NCBI GenBank assembly: GCA_030159075.1
Contig: BROG01000250.1
Coordinates: forward strand, 558,001-622,000
Direction of reading: 5' to 3'
Source of the DNA: Atrina japonica
Lineage: Eukaryota; Mollusca; Bivalvia; Pterioida; Pinnidae
Length of the DNA stretch: 64,000 nt
Shown piece by piece: positions 1-12,248 of this stretch. The notes below the pieces were generated by a model that saw only the letters and a program-made list of their open reading frames with translations, was not told the origin of the DNA and did not search any database. The translations under genes and the position numbers were made by a program. Position 1 is the first letter of the stretch. Every line of letters starts with the position of its first letter.

Positions 1-130
1 GGATCATCACAATGTTTAAATGACACTAAGGATTCTGTACAAGAATTTTCTTCGCAAAGGTCGCTGTCATCAACTGGTCTTAGTCACAAGAAATCTTTAA
101 CAAATTCAATGAAATGCCGGTCTGGTGGAG
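1..130 (+). CDS. PITPNM: PITPNM exon w1 (partial at 5' side), Ser-rich linker
   Basis: Frame 1 is open from base 1: it begins GSSQCLNDTKDSVQEF and ends KCRSGG, with one base of the next codon (phase 1) before the donor GAG|GTTAGT at 131. It is rich in Ser, Thr and Asn, as expected for the disordered linker after the PITP domain. The link to this gene rests on phase compatibility with the exon at 4447 (G + GT gives Gly) and on position, not on a conserved motif. The true 5' boundary is outside the window. Confidence 0.7.
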
Positions 131-314
131 GTTAGTATAGCAGAATGATCATAATCTTTATCTTTTTGTTAACTTAAACATCCCTAAGTATCTATATGGT
201 ATGTGACTTTCTATTGTTTTAGAGCAGCTTATTGTGGTATGTGGGGTTGAAAGGATTCAGAATTTACAGAACTCGCATCTTTTCAGATTTTATTTAATAT
301 CCAAAAAAGTGACA

Positions 315-510
315 TTTTCTTTCAGTTTTATGTTGCGCCAAAGCAATCACATTTTTTTTTCAAACTTTATGTTACGTACGCCAAAGCAATCACATTTCCT
401 TTCAAATTTTATGTTACGTGCAAGCAATCACATTTTCTTTGAAGTTTAACATAATTCCTTAGCAATACAGTAATATGTTCTTTCAAGTTTTATATTATGC
501 CGAGCAAACA
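315..510. repeat. Short tandem repeat, about 45 bp unit, 4 copies
   Basis: Four diverged copies of a unit holding TTTTATGTTACG and CAAGCAATCACATTTTCTTT. The open frame at 234-449 only reflects this repeat. Intronic. Confidence 0.7.
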
Positions 511-754
511 TGACATTCTTATTGTCTCCCGTATTAATGCCTTATAAAGGACATGAAATTGGTTTAGTAAATGATTCATCTCGCTGTTGTATTGATTTTT
601 TTTAATAAGAAGATCGAAAGAAAAACTTTTGGTGTCTATCTTGCAGAAGATAAAATGATTTTTGAGAGTAAGGGCAGCAAGACTTTATTTTACGCTGATT
701 TTTTTGCTATACATACACATATTGGTCAGACCTGATAAACATAGGTAAAGTAAC

Positions 755-1200
755 ATCTGCCATAACAGACCTTATTTCAGTGGACACCCTCTGATAACGG
801 ACAGTTTATCTAGGTCCCGATTTACATTATTATATAAGACTACTAGCGGCAGTTTTAAGTTAATGGACACCTCTCTTACCCAGGCAACAGACAAATGTGT
901 TGACTCCAATACCGGCATGCATAATTTCTGTGTTTTTAATCTTGAAGTAGTGGACAGTCTTCCTATGATTGACTTCCATTGTCACAGGCAATTTCTCACT
1001 AAGCTGTATGTCCAGACTTCTATTTTGAGAAACACTTCACAATTTTTTATTTTGTTTTCGTTTGATATTTATTGCATCGTAACAGTTGGTTACAAGAACA
1101 AATTTATGTTGATTATACGCATGGATTTTTTAGAAGTGAATGGTCATCTTTCATTCAGCGGACACCTCTCTATAACAGACAATTTGATTAGTCCTTCTTA
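755..1200. repeat. Dispersed 'sine-wave' repeat of AACAGAC / GGACACC motifs
   Basis: Motifs such as GTGGACACCCTCTGATAACG, TGGACACCTCTCTTACCCAG and GGACACCTCTCTATAACAGA recur every 100-300 bases. They resemble the interior of the TACAGTAAAACC foldback family found elsewhere in the window, where 'ggtggtc...' and 'ggacacc' blocks repeat. This is probably an old degenerate copy. The open frame 863-1255 falls inside it and is not a supported gene. Confidence 0.4.
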
Positions 1201-1331
1201 TGTTAGTATGGAAGAGTCAGGAACATGTTTTTCAGTTGTCAAAATATTGTTTTGAACACAAACTTGATATTACAATTTTGTTTACAAACCTGACATTATC
1301 AATGTTATATCAGTGTTTATATTGTTGAGGT

Positions 1332-1450
1332 TGCCTCCTGGCCGAGTGTTTAGAGCACCTTGCGTTGAATCATGGAGTCTCTCACTTCTGGTCAGTGCAG
1401 GCTCTCACCTGAACCATTAAAAACTGACCACCAAAAACTGAAAAATTGTT
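1332..1450 (+). mobile_element. SINE fragment, second family (tRNA-like head)
   Basis: It starts with an A-box-like GGCCGAGTGTTTAGAGCA, then CATGGAGTCTCTCAC and GTCAGTGCAGG, and ends AAAAATTGTTGA. The same order of blocks occurs at 15425, 24178, 40085 and 55685, so it is a dispersed family. This copy has lost the central segment. Confidence 0.65.
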
Positions 1451-1908
1451 GACTCTATCTATTTGTTTTTTATTCCAAACTCGACAATTTATCATTTTTT
1501 ACAATGACCTGAGTTTTCAGTGCTAGAGGAGAAAATATAGTTACAGGTTATCAGGATAATAACCACTGGCCTTCAGAAAGCAAAGTGACAAATTTCTTCA
1601 TATCCCAAGTTTTTGATGTGTACATATTTTTGTTAGGTGCTGTAAAACTTGTTTTGTTTGTTACGATAGTCATTCCATGTTCAAAGCTTTATGGTGTGTT
1701 CATATTTTTGTAAGGTACTGTGTATTGTATAATTTATTAGAAAAGATAAACAAATTGTTATAGTTTCAAATGTGGTCCCATCATTGTTATGTAAATTAAT
1801 ACAAATGATCAAGTATTTAAAATGTTTATTAATTTTGAAATATTCCATGTATTTTTAGATATGTTTTATTAATGAATTGTGTCTGCCATTATTTCATTTC
1901 AAGGATAG

Positions 1909-1995
1909 AAATTAGTGGTCGCCCATCCACAAATGGCAAATTACTTTCATCATCGGAAAGCGGATTTCCTTTAGAAATTATTGCCCAGGTGGGGA
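1909..1995 (+). CDS. Possible alternative exon in intron 1 (weak)
   Basis: Residues read EISGRPSTNGKLLSSSESG then FPLEIIAQ, which looks protein-like amid AT-rich intron. Using acceptor GATAG|AA (1908) and a weak donor A|GTTTAG (1996), the 87 bp exon is phase 1-1 and could sit between the exons ending at 130 and starting at 4447. The stronger donor CCAG|GTGGGG (1989) breaks the phase with the downstream exon. No family motif supports it, so it could be a chance open stretch or a relic. Confidence 0.25.
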
Positions 1996-2337
1996 GTTTA
2001 GTTTCTTGGCAGTTCTGGCTACAGATCTGCAATCTTGTTCTTCATAGTTCAAACACTACATGTATAAATGATTATGTAACATACATTATCTTACAATGAT
2101 TTGTACTAGACTGAAATTCTGCTCTCAATTTAAATTACTTTTTTTTTTTTTGGGGGGGGGGGGGGGTGTGATAAAATCAAGAAGAGTCCTCTTGTATGCT
2201 TTCTTTGTAGCAAGATGCTGTGACATTTTCCCAGTAGTATATTGATCTTTTAAACTATCAATTCCTCATTGCTGCAGTCTGAAATTTGCTAATTTGCTAA
2301 CCTGATCTGTTATTTTAAAAAATCCAGGGCAGAAATT

Positions 2338-2985
2338 TGGCCTAGATGTATACATTCAGCCTAGATGTGTACATTTAGCCTAGATGTGTACATTTAGCCT
2401 AGATTTGCAATTCAGCCCAGATGTTATCATGTATACATTCAGCCCAGATGTGTACATTCAGTCTACATGCAGATGTGTACATTCAGCCTGGAGGTGTACA
2501 TTCAGCCTGGATGTGTACATTTGGCCTACATGTAAATGTATACATTCAGCCTAGATGTGTACATTCAGCCTGGATGTGTACATTCAGTCTAGATGATTGC
2601 ATTCAATCTAGATGTGTACATTCAGCCTAGATGTGTACATTCAGCCTGGATGTGTACATTTTGCCCGGATGTGTACATTCAGCTTAGAAGATTGCATTTA
2701 ATCTAGATGTGTATATTTAATCTAGATGTGTACATTCAGCCTAGGTGTGTACATTCAGCCTGGATGTGTACATTCAGCCTGGATGTGTACATTCAGCCTG
2801 GATGTGTACATTCACCCTAGAAGATTGCATTCAGTCTAGATGTTTACATTCAGCCTAGATTTGTTCATTCAGCATTGATGTGTACATTTAGCCTAGATGT
2901 GTACATTCAGCCTGGATGTGTACATTTAGTCTAGACGTGTTCATTTAGCCTAGATGTGTACATTCAGCCTTGATGTGTACATGTG
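2338..2985. repeat. Minisatellite, about 19-22 bp unit, about 30 copies
   Basis: Unit CCTAGATGTGTACATTCAG with variants CCTGGATGTG and TCTAGAAGATTGCATTCAG. Unit length drifts and the copies are 80-100% alike by eye. The open frame 2421-2630 is a by-product. Confidence 0.92.
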
Positions 2986-3033
2986 TTTTCAATCAGAAGG
3001 TAATCTTCTTTCACACTGTCTTATAACTGTATT

Positions 3034-3325
3034 ATTGAGAGCTGTCTTGGCTCCATGGTAGAGTGCTCAATTCACAACCAGAGGGTCGCGGGTTCGAGCC
3101 TCAACGGAGGTGACCAGCTTTTTCTGTCCTTCAATGAGACAGAAAAATCCAAGATCTGGTGTTCCATTAGATGTCGGCAAGTTAAAGAACCCTCACTGCT
3201 CAATGGCCATAAGTGCCGAGCATAGGTCAAAATTTGAAGACTTTCACCGGCATTTGGTGACGTCTCCATATAAATGAAAGATTTTTGAGTGGGACGTTAA
3301 ACAGCAATACAACAACAACAACATG
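3034..3325 (+). mobile_element. tRNA-derived SINE, family 1, with 10 bp target-site duplication
   Basis: The tRNA-like head has an A box (TGGCTCCATGG) and B box (GGGTTCGAGCC). The body contains GTTAAAGAACCCTCACTGCT and CATTTGGTGACGTCTCCAT, and the end GAGTGGGACGTTAAAC is followed by a CAACAACAAC tail. Direct repeats TAACTGTATT lie at 3024-3033 and 3326-3335 and fit a target-site duplication. Related copies are at 38474, 51859 (minus) and 63468 (minus). The head differs from those copies, which suggests a different tRNA-like head joined to the same body. Confidence 0.88.
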
Positions 3326-3417
3326 TAACTGTATTCTTCACATGTATAACCAAGAAGGATAATTGATATTGTGTTTTTTTACTCTCTTCATCTTTGAAAT
3401 TATTTTATCTTCTTCAG

Positions 3418-4015
3418 ATCACTTTATTACCAGACATTAACATAACTTATGACTTTACATAACTGATGGCTTTACATAACATTACTTTACATGACTTATG
3501 ATTTTACAGAACTAATGACTTTACATAACTTATGACTTATGACTTTACATGACTTATGACTTTACATGACTTATGACTTTACATAACTAATGACTTTGCA
3601 TAACATTACTTTACATGACTTATGATTTTATAGAACTTATTACTATACATAACTTCTGACTTTACATAACTTCTGACTTTACATGACTTATGACTTTACA
3701 TGACTTATGACTTTACATAACTAATGACTTTACATGACTTATGACTTTACATGACTTATGACTTTACATAACTAATGACTTTGCATAACATTACTTTACA
3801 TGACTTATGATTTTATAGAACTTATTACTATACATAACTTCTGACTTTACATAACATTACTTTACATGACTTATGAGTTTACAGAACTTATTACTATACA
3901 TGACTTATGACTTTACATAACATTACTTTACATAACTTATGACTTTACATAACTAATGACTTTACATAACAATGACTTTACAAACATGTAACTTATTACT
4001 TTACATAGCTTATAT
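3418..4015. repeat. Minisatellite, about 17-21 bp unit
   Basis: Repeats of TGACTTTACATAACTTA with variants TTTACATGACTTATGA and CATAACATTACTTTACATGA. A longer block of roughly 180 bases recurs (compare 3580-3640 with 3760-3830), so there is higher-order structure. Intronic. Confidence 0.9.
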
Positions 4016-4446
4016 TTTTATGTAGCTTTATATGTCTTTACATTCAGTAAAGGCATACACACCCTATAATATCATTGCTTTCCATGTGATTTGAAACAAA
4101 TGCAACATTATAAGTCTGCTGATTTGTATAAGAGGTCTTACGAGGTTATAGTTCTGTCTTTTTCATGTAACCAAACTCCATAGTAGATGATTATCTCCAC
4201 AGTATCATCTGTCAGATGTAGCAGATATGACCGACATAAAGATTTACAAGTCTCGGAGACCACTTATGTCCCCCACATAAGGCGGTAGCCGCCATATATA
4301 TTGACTTAGATCAGTGTACTTTTACAAACCAGAAATAAACACACTATAAAGTTTAACAACAAAGTTTGTGTCAGGTTGAAAGATATTAAGATCAAATAAA
4401 TATTAAATGTGATGAAAGAAATACTTTATTTTTTTTGTAATTGTAG

Positions 4447-4542
4447 GTTCCTCTCGAGATATATCGACATCGAGAATGTTTGAGAGTCTGGAACAACTCC
4501 AGGAGTCGAGTTCTGATGAAGAGATTTATTTTGATGCTAAAG
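4447..4542 (+). CDS. PITPNM: PITPNM exon w2: acidic patch and FFAT-like motif
   Basis: Acceptor TTGTAG|GT, donor AAAG|GTATGT, phase 1-1. It encodes SSRDISTSRMFESLEQLQE followed by SSSDEEIYFDAK. The end matches the acidic tract plus FFAT core (EFFDAxE in the consensus) of PITPNM proteins, which binds the MSP domain of ER VAP proteins. Here core position 1 is Ile and positions 2-5 are Y-F-D-A. Position 7 is encoded by the next exon, so it depends on splicing. The phase is fixed by the motif frame. Confidence 0.88.
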
Positions 4543-4823
4543 GTATGTTGATGGAGTTTTTATGCATTCAATAAGCTGTGATTGATGTTGTCTCTGTATG
4601 AATTCATTACACAGAGCTGTTCCAGTTGTAAAAAATGACAGTAAATCAAAATGTTTTATAGAAAAGCATAAATAAACAACTAAAAAAATCAATAACAAAA
4701 ACAATTAGTATCTCCTCTAAGCAAAAGACATACCTCCCCTATCCCCCCCCAAAATAATAAACAGAACAAAAACAAAAGAGCAAATGAAAAAAAGCAAACA
4801 GAATCAGAAACAAAAAGAATAGA

Positions 4824-4990
4824 CCCTTTCACGTTAACTGTGTTCCTGTGACTTTGAGTGGCAAAATAACACAGATACCTGCAAAAACATAGACCTCATT
4901 ATGGTAACTGATTGTTTCTTAATGTAATTTTTTGAGAATCTGTTTCATTTTGCCACTCAAAGTTACAGGACCACAGCTATTGTGAAAGGG
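4824..4990. mobile_element. Foldback MITE, 167 bp, 44 bp terminal inverted repeats
   Basis: The left end starts CCCTTTCAC and runs to GAGTGGCAAAAT. The right end starts ATTTTGCCACTCAAAG and ends TGTGAAAGGG. The two arms are inverted complements, with about 39 of 44 positions matching by eye. It has no coding capacity. A diverged relative of the right half lies at 37866-37960. Confidence 0.88.
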
Positions 4991-5173
4991 CATATATACA
5001 CAAACACAAAACAAAGATCTCATTATGAAATAAAAATGTGAGCTATTTCTGTGTGGTAGCATACAAATGGTATTGATAGTTGCACAGACACAGGTAAAAT
5101 TCATTTGACTGAAGACAGTGACAAATAATCATTTACAGTTATAAGTCATGAAAGTCATCAGATTTATAAAAAT

Positions 5174-5530
5174 GTGATTGTAACTCTGAGGGGATTGTAA
5201 CTCTGAGGTGATTGTAACTCTGAGGTGATTGTAACTGAGGTGATTGTAACTCTGAGGTGATTGTAACTCTGAGGTGATTGTAACTCTGAGGTGATTGTAA
5301 CTGAGGTGATTGTAACTCTGAGGGGATTGTAACTCTGAGGTGATTGTAACTCTGGGTGATTGTAACTCTGAGGTGATTGTAACTCTGAGGTGATTGTAAC
5401 TGAGGTGATTGTAACTCTGATGTGATTGTAACTATGAGGGGATTGTAACTCTGAGATGATTGTAACTCTGAGGTGATTGTAACTCTGAGGGGATTGTAAC
5501 TCTGAGGTGATTGTAACTCTGAGGTGATTA
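5174..5530. repeat. Minisatellite, 17 bp unit GATTGTAACTCTGAGGT
   Basis: About 21 copies, some shortened to GATTGTAACTGAGGT. The minus-strand open frames here encode only the repeat. Confidence 0.95.
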
Positions 5531-5704
5531 ATGTTAATGATGTTGACAACTGTTGTTGGCAATGATGATTACTTTATAGTATTGGCATTGGTATTAACAA
5601 ATGCCACTATTGGCAATAACAGTGATGATATAACAAGTGTTTTTTTTTCTATAATAATAAGAAATACAGTTACACATAGCTATGAAATAAAGATTTCATA
5701 TGTA

Positions 5705-6265
5705 ATGGGCATTTGGCAGTAATGATTCAAACAAATATAGTTGTCTATGATTACAAATGTAGTTGGCAGTAATGATTACAGATGTATTTGGCAGTGATAA
5801 ATACAAATGTAGCTGGCAGTGATAATCATAAATATAGTTACACTGCAACAAGAGATAAAGCTGGCAGTGATACATGTAATAACCCATATTTCTGGCAATG
5901 ATAATAAGAAACATAGATGGCAGTGATAATAAGAAACATAGATGGCAGTGATAATAAGAAACATAGATGGCAGTGATAATAAGAAACATAGATGGCAGTG
6001 ATTATAAGAAACATAGATGGCAGTAATAATAAGAAACATAGATGGCAGTGATAATAAGAAACATAGATGGCAGTGATAATAATTAATGTTAACAAACAAT
6101 TACAGTAGCAGATACAGTTGGCAGTTGTACATTTAATTACCTGTATTTTTGGCAGTGATAGTTATAAAAAGATATGATGAGATACAGTTGGCAGTGATGC
6201 ATATAAAAACTCATATCTTGGCAGTGAAAATAACAAATAGAGTTGAAAGTGATGATAACAAATGT
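5705..6265. repeat. Minisatellite, 25 bp core unit GGCAGTGATAATAAGAAACA
   Basis: Seven near-identical 25 bp units (5905-6090) sit between degenerate flanking copies that keep GGCAGTGATNA...AAATATAG. The homogenised centre with decayed edges is typical of an expanding array. Confidence 0.93.
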
Positions 6266-6542
6266 AGGTGCTAAACTTTTAGTAACCTATGCTTTCGTCA
6301 GTGATAATAAAATCAGTAAAATAACAGTGATAAACGTTATCGACGATAATTAGAAATAGTGCTGGTTACTAACGATAATGATTAAATCCTGATAAATGTA
6401 GTCTGAAGGACGGAAGGAATGAGAGGATAAACTTAGACTACTGTTTTGTGGACAAATCAATAAAAACTAATTGAAACAGAAAATCAATGAGGATAAAAGA
6501 ATTCTTAATGGATTGTCTTCAGCACCTTAAGTGGTGTGGCAC

Positions 6543-8105
6543 AGACGCAGTATATAGGCAGTATTTAGTATCAGAGAGGCAGTATTTAGTATCAGAGAGG
6601 CAGTATTTAGTATCAGAGGCAGTATTTAGTATCAGAGAGGCAGTATTTAGTGTCACAGACACAGTATATAGGCAGTATTTAGTATCAGAGAGGCAGTATT
6701 TAGTATCAGAAAGGCAGTATTTTGACAATATTTACTATCCGGATACAATATTTACTATCACAAATACAATATTTACTATCACAGATACAGTATTTACTAT
6801 CACAGATACAATATTTACTATCATAGATACAATATTTACTATCACAGATACAATATTTACTATCATAGATACAATATTTACTATCATAAATACAATATTT
6901 ACTATCATAGATACAATATTTACTATCATATATACAATATTTAATGTCATAGATACAATATTTACTATCACAAATACAATATTTACTATCACAGATATAA
7001 TATTTACTATCATAGATACAATATTTACTATCACAGATACAATATTTACTATCACAGATATAATATTTACTATCATAGATACAATATTTACTATCACAGA
7101 TACAATATTTACTATCACAGATACAATATTTACTATCACAGATACAATATTTACTATCACAGATATAATATTTACTATCACAGATACAATATTTACTATC
7201 ACAGATACAATATTTACTATCACAGATACAATATTTACTATCACAGATATAATATTTACTATCACAGATATAATATTTACTATCACAGATACAATATTTA
7301 CTATCACAGATATAATATTTACTATCACAGATACAATATTTACTATCACAGATATAATATTTACTATCATAGATACAATATTTACTATCACAGATACAAT
7401 ATTTACTATCACAGATACAATATTTACTATCACAGATACAATATTTAATGTCACAGATACAATATTTACTATCACAGATACAATATTTAATGTCACAAAT
7501 ACAATATTTACTATCACAGATACAATATTTAATGTCACAGATACAATATTTACTATCACAGATACAATATTTACTATCACAGATACAATATTTAATGTCA
7601 CAGATACAATATTTACTATCACAGATACAATATTTAATGTCACAGATACAATATTTACTATCACAGATACAATATTTACTATCACAGATACAATATTTAA
7701 TGTCACAGATACAATATTTACTTTCACAGATACAATATTTACTATCACAGATACAATATTTACTTTCACAGATACAGATACATTTTTAGGTAATAATCAG
7801 TACTGTATCAGAGATACAATATTTACTATCACAGATACAGATACATTTTTAGGTAATAATCAGTACTGTATCAGAGATACAATATTCAGTATCACAGGTG
7901 CAGGACATGTATTTCAGCAAAATAGTGTCAGATGCAGTATTTAGGTAGCATTTAGTATCTCAGACACAATATTTAGTATCACAGATGTAGCATTTAGTAT
8001 CTCGGACACTATATTTAGTATCACAGATGTAGTATTTAGTATCTCAGACACTATATTTAGTATCACAGATGCAGTATTTAGTATCTCAGACACTATTTAG
8101 TTTTG
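6543..8105. repeat. Large minisatellite, 21 bp unit, over 60 copies in three blocks
   Basis: Block 1 (6545-6735) repeats GGCAGTATTTAGTATCAGAG. Block 2 (6739-7790) has about 50 units of ACAATATTTACTATCACAGAT, with TTTAATGTCACAG variants alternating in its 3' third. Block 3 (7930-8100) uses AGTATTTAGTATCTCAGACA. The 485-codon + frame and the 344-codon minus frame are artefacts of a 21 bp period (7 codons) without stops. Confidence 0.96.
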
Positions 8106-8419
8106 TAGCACTATTTAGTGTCAGATGCAGCATTTAGGCAAGGTCTAATATCACAGATGCAATATTTCAGCAATATTTAAATCGTCAGACAGTCTTTAAA
8201 GAAGCCTGACATGATCTGTATAAGTTAATAGTGGTTTCTGTCTTAATGTTATATAGTTATTTATTGCTTTGGTGTGAATTACAGAAAGATATCAATCTTC
8301 TCAGATTTGATGTTAATGGCAGTGAAAATATCATATATCTAACCATTAGTCCACCATTAACAAGTTATTTGTTTGATGTGCACTGACCATTAGTTGTAGA
8401 ACTGGGTTGCTTGGTAGGC

Positions 8420-8422
8420 AAA

Positions 8423-8456
<34 letters not shown>

Positions 8457-10735
8457 TGAAATTTAAATTGGACAAAATTTTAGGTTTCTTATTAGAACAA
8501 AAATAAGTGGGTAAAAAAAATACTCAAATTTATTTTGGTAGGTAAGTCTTTTTTTAAGTTTTAGCCTAACATTAAAGATTTAAATAAATTTTCATCCTTC
8601 AAGCTTTGGAATCCTCATCCCTCAAGCATCAGACTCCTGGTTTGAGTATACGAGTTTGGTGACCTCTTTAAAAGTTTCCTAAGATGTAAATCATTGACGC
8701 ATCCCTCAAAAGTCAGACTCCTTGTTTGAGTGTATGAGTTTTGTGACCTCTTTAAAAGTTTCCTAAATTACAGATCATTGATGCATATTTTTATCAACTA
8801 GAAAATGTATCATCTTGCATCATTTAGAAAATTGCATCCCCAGTTAACCTTTATAGTTTGGTCTAAGTCAATAAAAGGGAACATACTATTTAGATATTTG
8901 GGGGTGAAAGGATATAGACATATAAATGTAGGGTAAATAAGAGTTAGTGGAGGAGACACTCTAAAGAACTATAGATAAACATAATAAACACATAAGCAAA
9001 ATGTCAAATTTTCCTGTAATTTTAGATGTACAATGACTTGTCAGTTACAACTGGAACAGCTGGGTGTGCATGTTGTTGCATTTCCTCACCTGATAGAATC
9101 CAGATCAGCTCAGGATCACAAATTTAAATAAAGACCTTATTAAAAATAGAAAACTTCAATAAAATACAAACATTTATACTAATACATCTGTGATAAACAC
9201 CACTGACAGGTGACCGATTCCTACCAAATACAAGTTCTGGACTCTGTACCGTAAAATTTGAGAATTAACTCAAATCTGACCGAGTAAATTCTCAAATTGG
9301 CCTGCAGGTTTCAGGATTTGCCAAATTTGAGTTTAGTTTTCAGACTTAAGTAATTCTTAAGTTTTATTGTACCAAGCCATAGCCACTGGCTATAATTTGA
9401 CAGTAAATCTCCAATGTTAGTCTCAAACCAGAAGTAAAGATGTTAATATTAGAGTAAGTGACTTCTGCAGAAACTTTAAGCTCTGATTTAAGTCACAGTT
9501 GAATTTGTAATCCTGGTATAAGATCTTATCTAGAAGTTTTTCCCCTCCCCCACTCTCTCTATATCTCTGCATATTTTTGCATTTGTAGTATCATGATTTT
9601 CATCTAGTTTTTTTGTTATTTTATTTTCAGCAATATTTGTTTGTCTACATGCATGTGATGATAATGTTGATAAAGATGTAAATTTATATTTGTTATTTTC
9701 AATATTTACTACCCGTCATACTCAACACTATCATTATTTCTAATTTTCTGTGAAGCATTTTGTTTCTTATTTTGTTTTGATGTTTGATAAGTTCATGCAG
9801 TGCACAAATTATTTTAAAAATTGTGTTTTGACAGATGTAGTTTCCCAAGGAACAAAAAAGAAGCAAAAACTTTTAATTCCATGATTATTCTAGAATTTTT
9901 TACAAATTGGTTTCTGAATATTAAGTCACAAAGCATTTTCCTAAAATAAAAAATATCCAGAGAGTGCAAACAGGTTATCTAGAGAGTGCAAAAAGGTTAT
10001 CCCGAGAGTGCAAACAGGTTATCTAAAATAACTCTCTTATGTTTTCATCTAGCTTTATTAGTGTGAAGATATATAGCACAGTTCATATTTGTTACTACAC
10101 ATGTTAAAGAATCTGTGGTATCAGATTTATATCAATTTCAGACAACAATATGATTGTTTTAAAATTGTCTTTATTGATATCTAAAAATAGATCAAGGGTT
10201 TATGGGGCACTATTTTGAAAGAGTTGAGTTATTCATTGATACAGATATTTGTCTCTCATAACATCTAGATAAAAATGTGCTCCAGCTTTTTCCCTAGATG
10301 TTTTCATTAAGGGGTCCAATTGATCCCCTTTTAATTGAAAATGAGGGTCATTTGGATATGTTGGGGTCATAGATCTTTTACAATGTTTTAAGAGTAAAAT
10401 ATATGTTTTATGTAGCATTAATTGTAATTTTTAGATTATGTACATGATAAAGTACAATAATGACAGTGACACAGTCTGTAGTAATGTTTCCTAGCTTTAT
10501 CTATTTACTGACTTTAAGTGCCAGACAATGGGAAGTATATATTGCTTCCACTATGATGGAACTGATTTTTATTTAGGGGTCATTTTGGGGGGATTTGTGT
10601 GCCAGGGAAAACCCTGTGCTTTATACCCTGCCACTCACTCACCTGTCAAAACAAGATGTACCCTGCATTTACTTTTACCTATAGCTTGTACAGTCAAACC
10701 TTATAATACAGGACCATCAAGTGGAGATAACTCTT
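8420..10735. other. Intronic stretch with small duplications, no gene seen
   Basis: It holds a poly-T run (8427-8451), an 85 bp direct duplication (8597-8790, marked by GTGACCTCTTTAAAAGTTTC twice), a degenerate foldback-like block at 9240-9400 (CTTAAGTAATTCTTAAG), and three copies of AGAGAGTGCAAACAGGTTAT at 9958-10025. No splice-framed coding segment was recognised. Confidence 0.55.
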
Positions 10736-10738
10736 TGA

Positions 10739-11086
10739 CTTTAAATGAGCATTAGCTGTGTTATTTCCACGAAAAAATCTTTCTGTTTTACTACTTCAAA
10801 CTTACATTGATGTACAATAACAAAAGGAGATATACACATGCAATGTTAGGCATAAGAGTTCTTAATTTCCTGTAGTTTGTGAAAATTGAGAAACCCTTTT
10901 TGGCAATTATTTGTGTGACCTTACTATTTGTATATGCATACAACAGTGGACCTGACCATATTTTCTCCAAATATATAGGAATATAAGATCTTTTATGCAT
11001 GTGTATATCTCTCATTTGTTATTGCACAACAATTTAAATATTTAAAAATAAAATATTTGTTTGGACAAATCAAAGTGCCCCTTTAA
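10739..11086. mobile_element. MITE with TTAA ends, 'GGGGCATTAGCTGTG' family, copy 1
   Basis: The left end is TTAAATGAGCATTAGCTGTG and the right end GTGCCCCTTTAA, in inverted orientation and bounded by TTAA. A sister copy at 27676-28038 has the same ends. TTAA target sites are a hallmark of piggyBac-type elements, so this is probably a non-autonomous derivative. No transposase is visible. Confidence 0.75.
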
Positions 11087-11654
11087 CATTACTCTAAGAT
11101 ACAAACTAGTATTCTGTACTAGTACAGTTAAAACTGTTAATGAGTATGACATTTTGTTGATACTTGGTGTTCCATATGTCTGCCATAAGTTACAGGTGGA
11201 ATTTTTTAATAATGTAGTCATTTTCACTGGGGGTAATTTTGTTATTTTCTTCTCCAAAATATTTTGTAGTGTGGTAGTGTATGTGGAAACAAATATAATG
11301 ATTTAAAAATAGATAAAAAATATAGATATTTGAGATTTTTCTAGGCCTAGGTTGCCAAAATATTCAGAAGTTGTCAAATAGGGACTCTACTTTTAAAACC
11401 TGGATTAAAATCTGCATTAACATCAGTCTATAGGACAGGTAAAAATTTGTGGCATTTCACCTACAACTGATACCAACTTCACTTAAATTCTTTGTGGGAT
11501 AAAAATACTCTATATATTGAGTATATGAGATGGGGTATAAGCAGGGTTTGACTGTACCAGTTATTATATTGATTTCAACTCTAATACCTGGTCTTTTCAG
11601 TTTCCTTATTTTTGCATGCTTTTACCTGCTGTATTTGTTCATGTACATATATAG

Positions 11655-11729
11655 GATACGTTAGTTCCATGGAGGAGATGGACTTTTGGTCTGATGAAGG
11701 TTCTGAGTGTACCACCTCAGAGTCTGAAG
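11655..11729 (+). CDS. PITPNM: PITPNM exon w3, acidic Ser-rich linker
   Basis: Acceptor TATATAG|GA, donor GAAG|GTAGGT, 75 bp, phase 1-1. It encodes GYVSSMEEMDFWSDEG then SECTTSESE. It supplies Gly at FFAT position 7 when joined to the previous exon. The acidic/Ser composition suits the region beside an FFAT motif. The assignment rests on two good splice sites and exact phase fit, with no conserved motif of its own. Confidence 0.75.
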
Positions 11730-12248
11730 GTAGGTTCTACATCTTGTCTGTTTGTATACATTCTATATACTATGTTCTGTATAAATATATACAAAGCACT
11801 AAAACCAATGACACTATATATCCATGGGTGTCAGATCTAAACACAAGAGATACAAGTCATGAAATGAATTATATAAAGCACTAAAATGAATAACGATACT
11901 GACCAATACATAGTGTATATTGTTGTCTGTTTCATTAGTCATTTTAGAGCTTTATATTTATATACACACAACAGATTTACAGATTGTTAAAGTTTGATAG
12001 AATTTGTGTACTTATTGGACAAGACTTCAATATTATGACCTTTTTACTTGTCCTTGTAAAGATAAAAAACAGGTGCTTGTTTAACATATCTAAATGTCTA
12101 TTGTTAGGAAATGACCTGTGTCCAGTGGCCACAGAGATTCTGGTTAAGCTTTGATATATCCATATAAGCAATTTACAGTGTAGACATGAACTAAGATAAT
12201 CTGCTATTATGTACAAATGTATTTTGATCAAATCCAGCTGTAATATTG

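Noticed and set aside
863..1255. 130-codon open frame MDTSLTQATDKC...
   Set aside because: It overlaps a dispersed repeat of GGACACC/AACAGAC blocks. No domain is recognised, and there is no splice phase linking it to the gene.
5174..5530. CRISPR-like array (17 bp repeats)
   Set aside because: Direct tandem repeats without unique spacers, in a eukaryotic intron.
5139..6099. Minus-strand open frames with repeated SELQSPQSYN or CYFLLSLPSM-like peptides
   Set aside because: Products of the 17 bp and 25 bp minisatellites.
6487..7944. 485-codon open frame, the longest in the window
   Set aside because: It is a 21 bp (7 codon) satellite without stops. The opposite strand is open as well, and there are no motifs or coding bias beyond the repeat.
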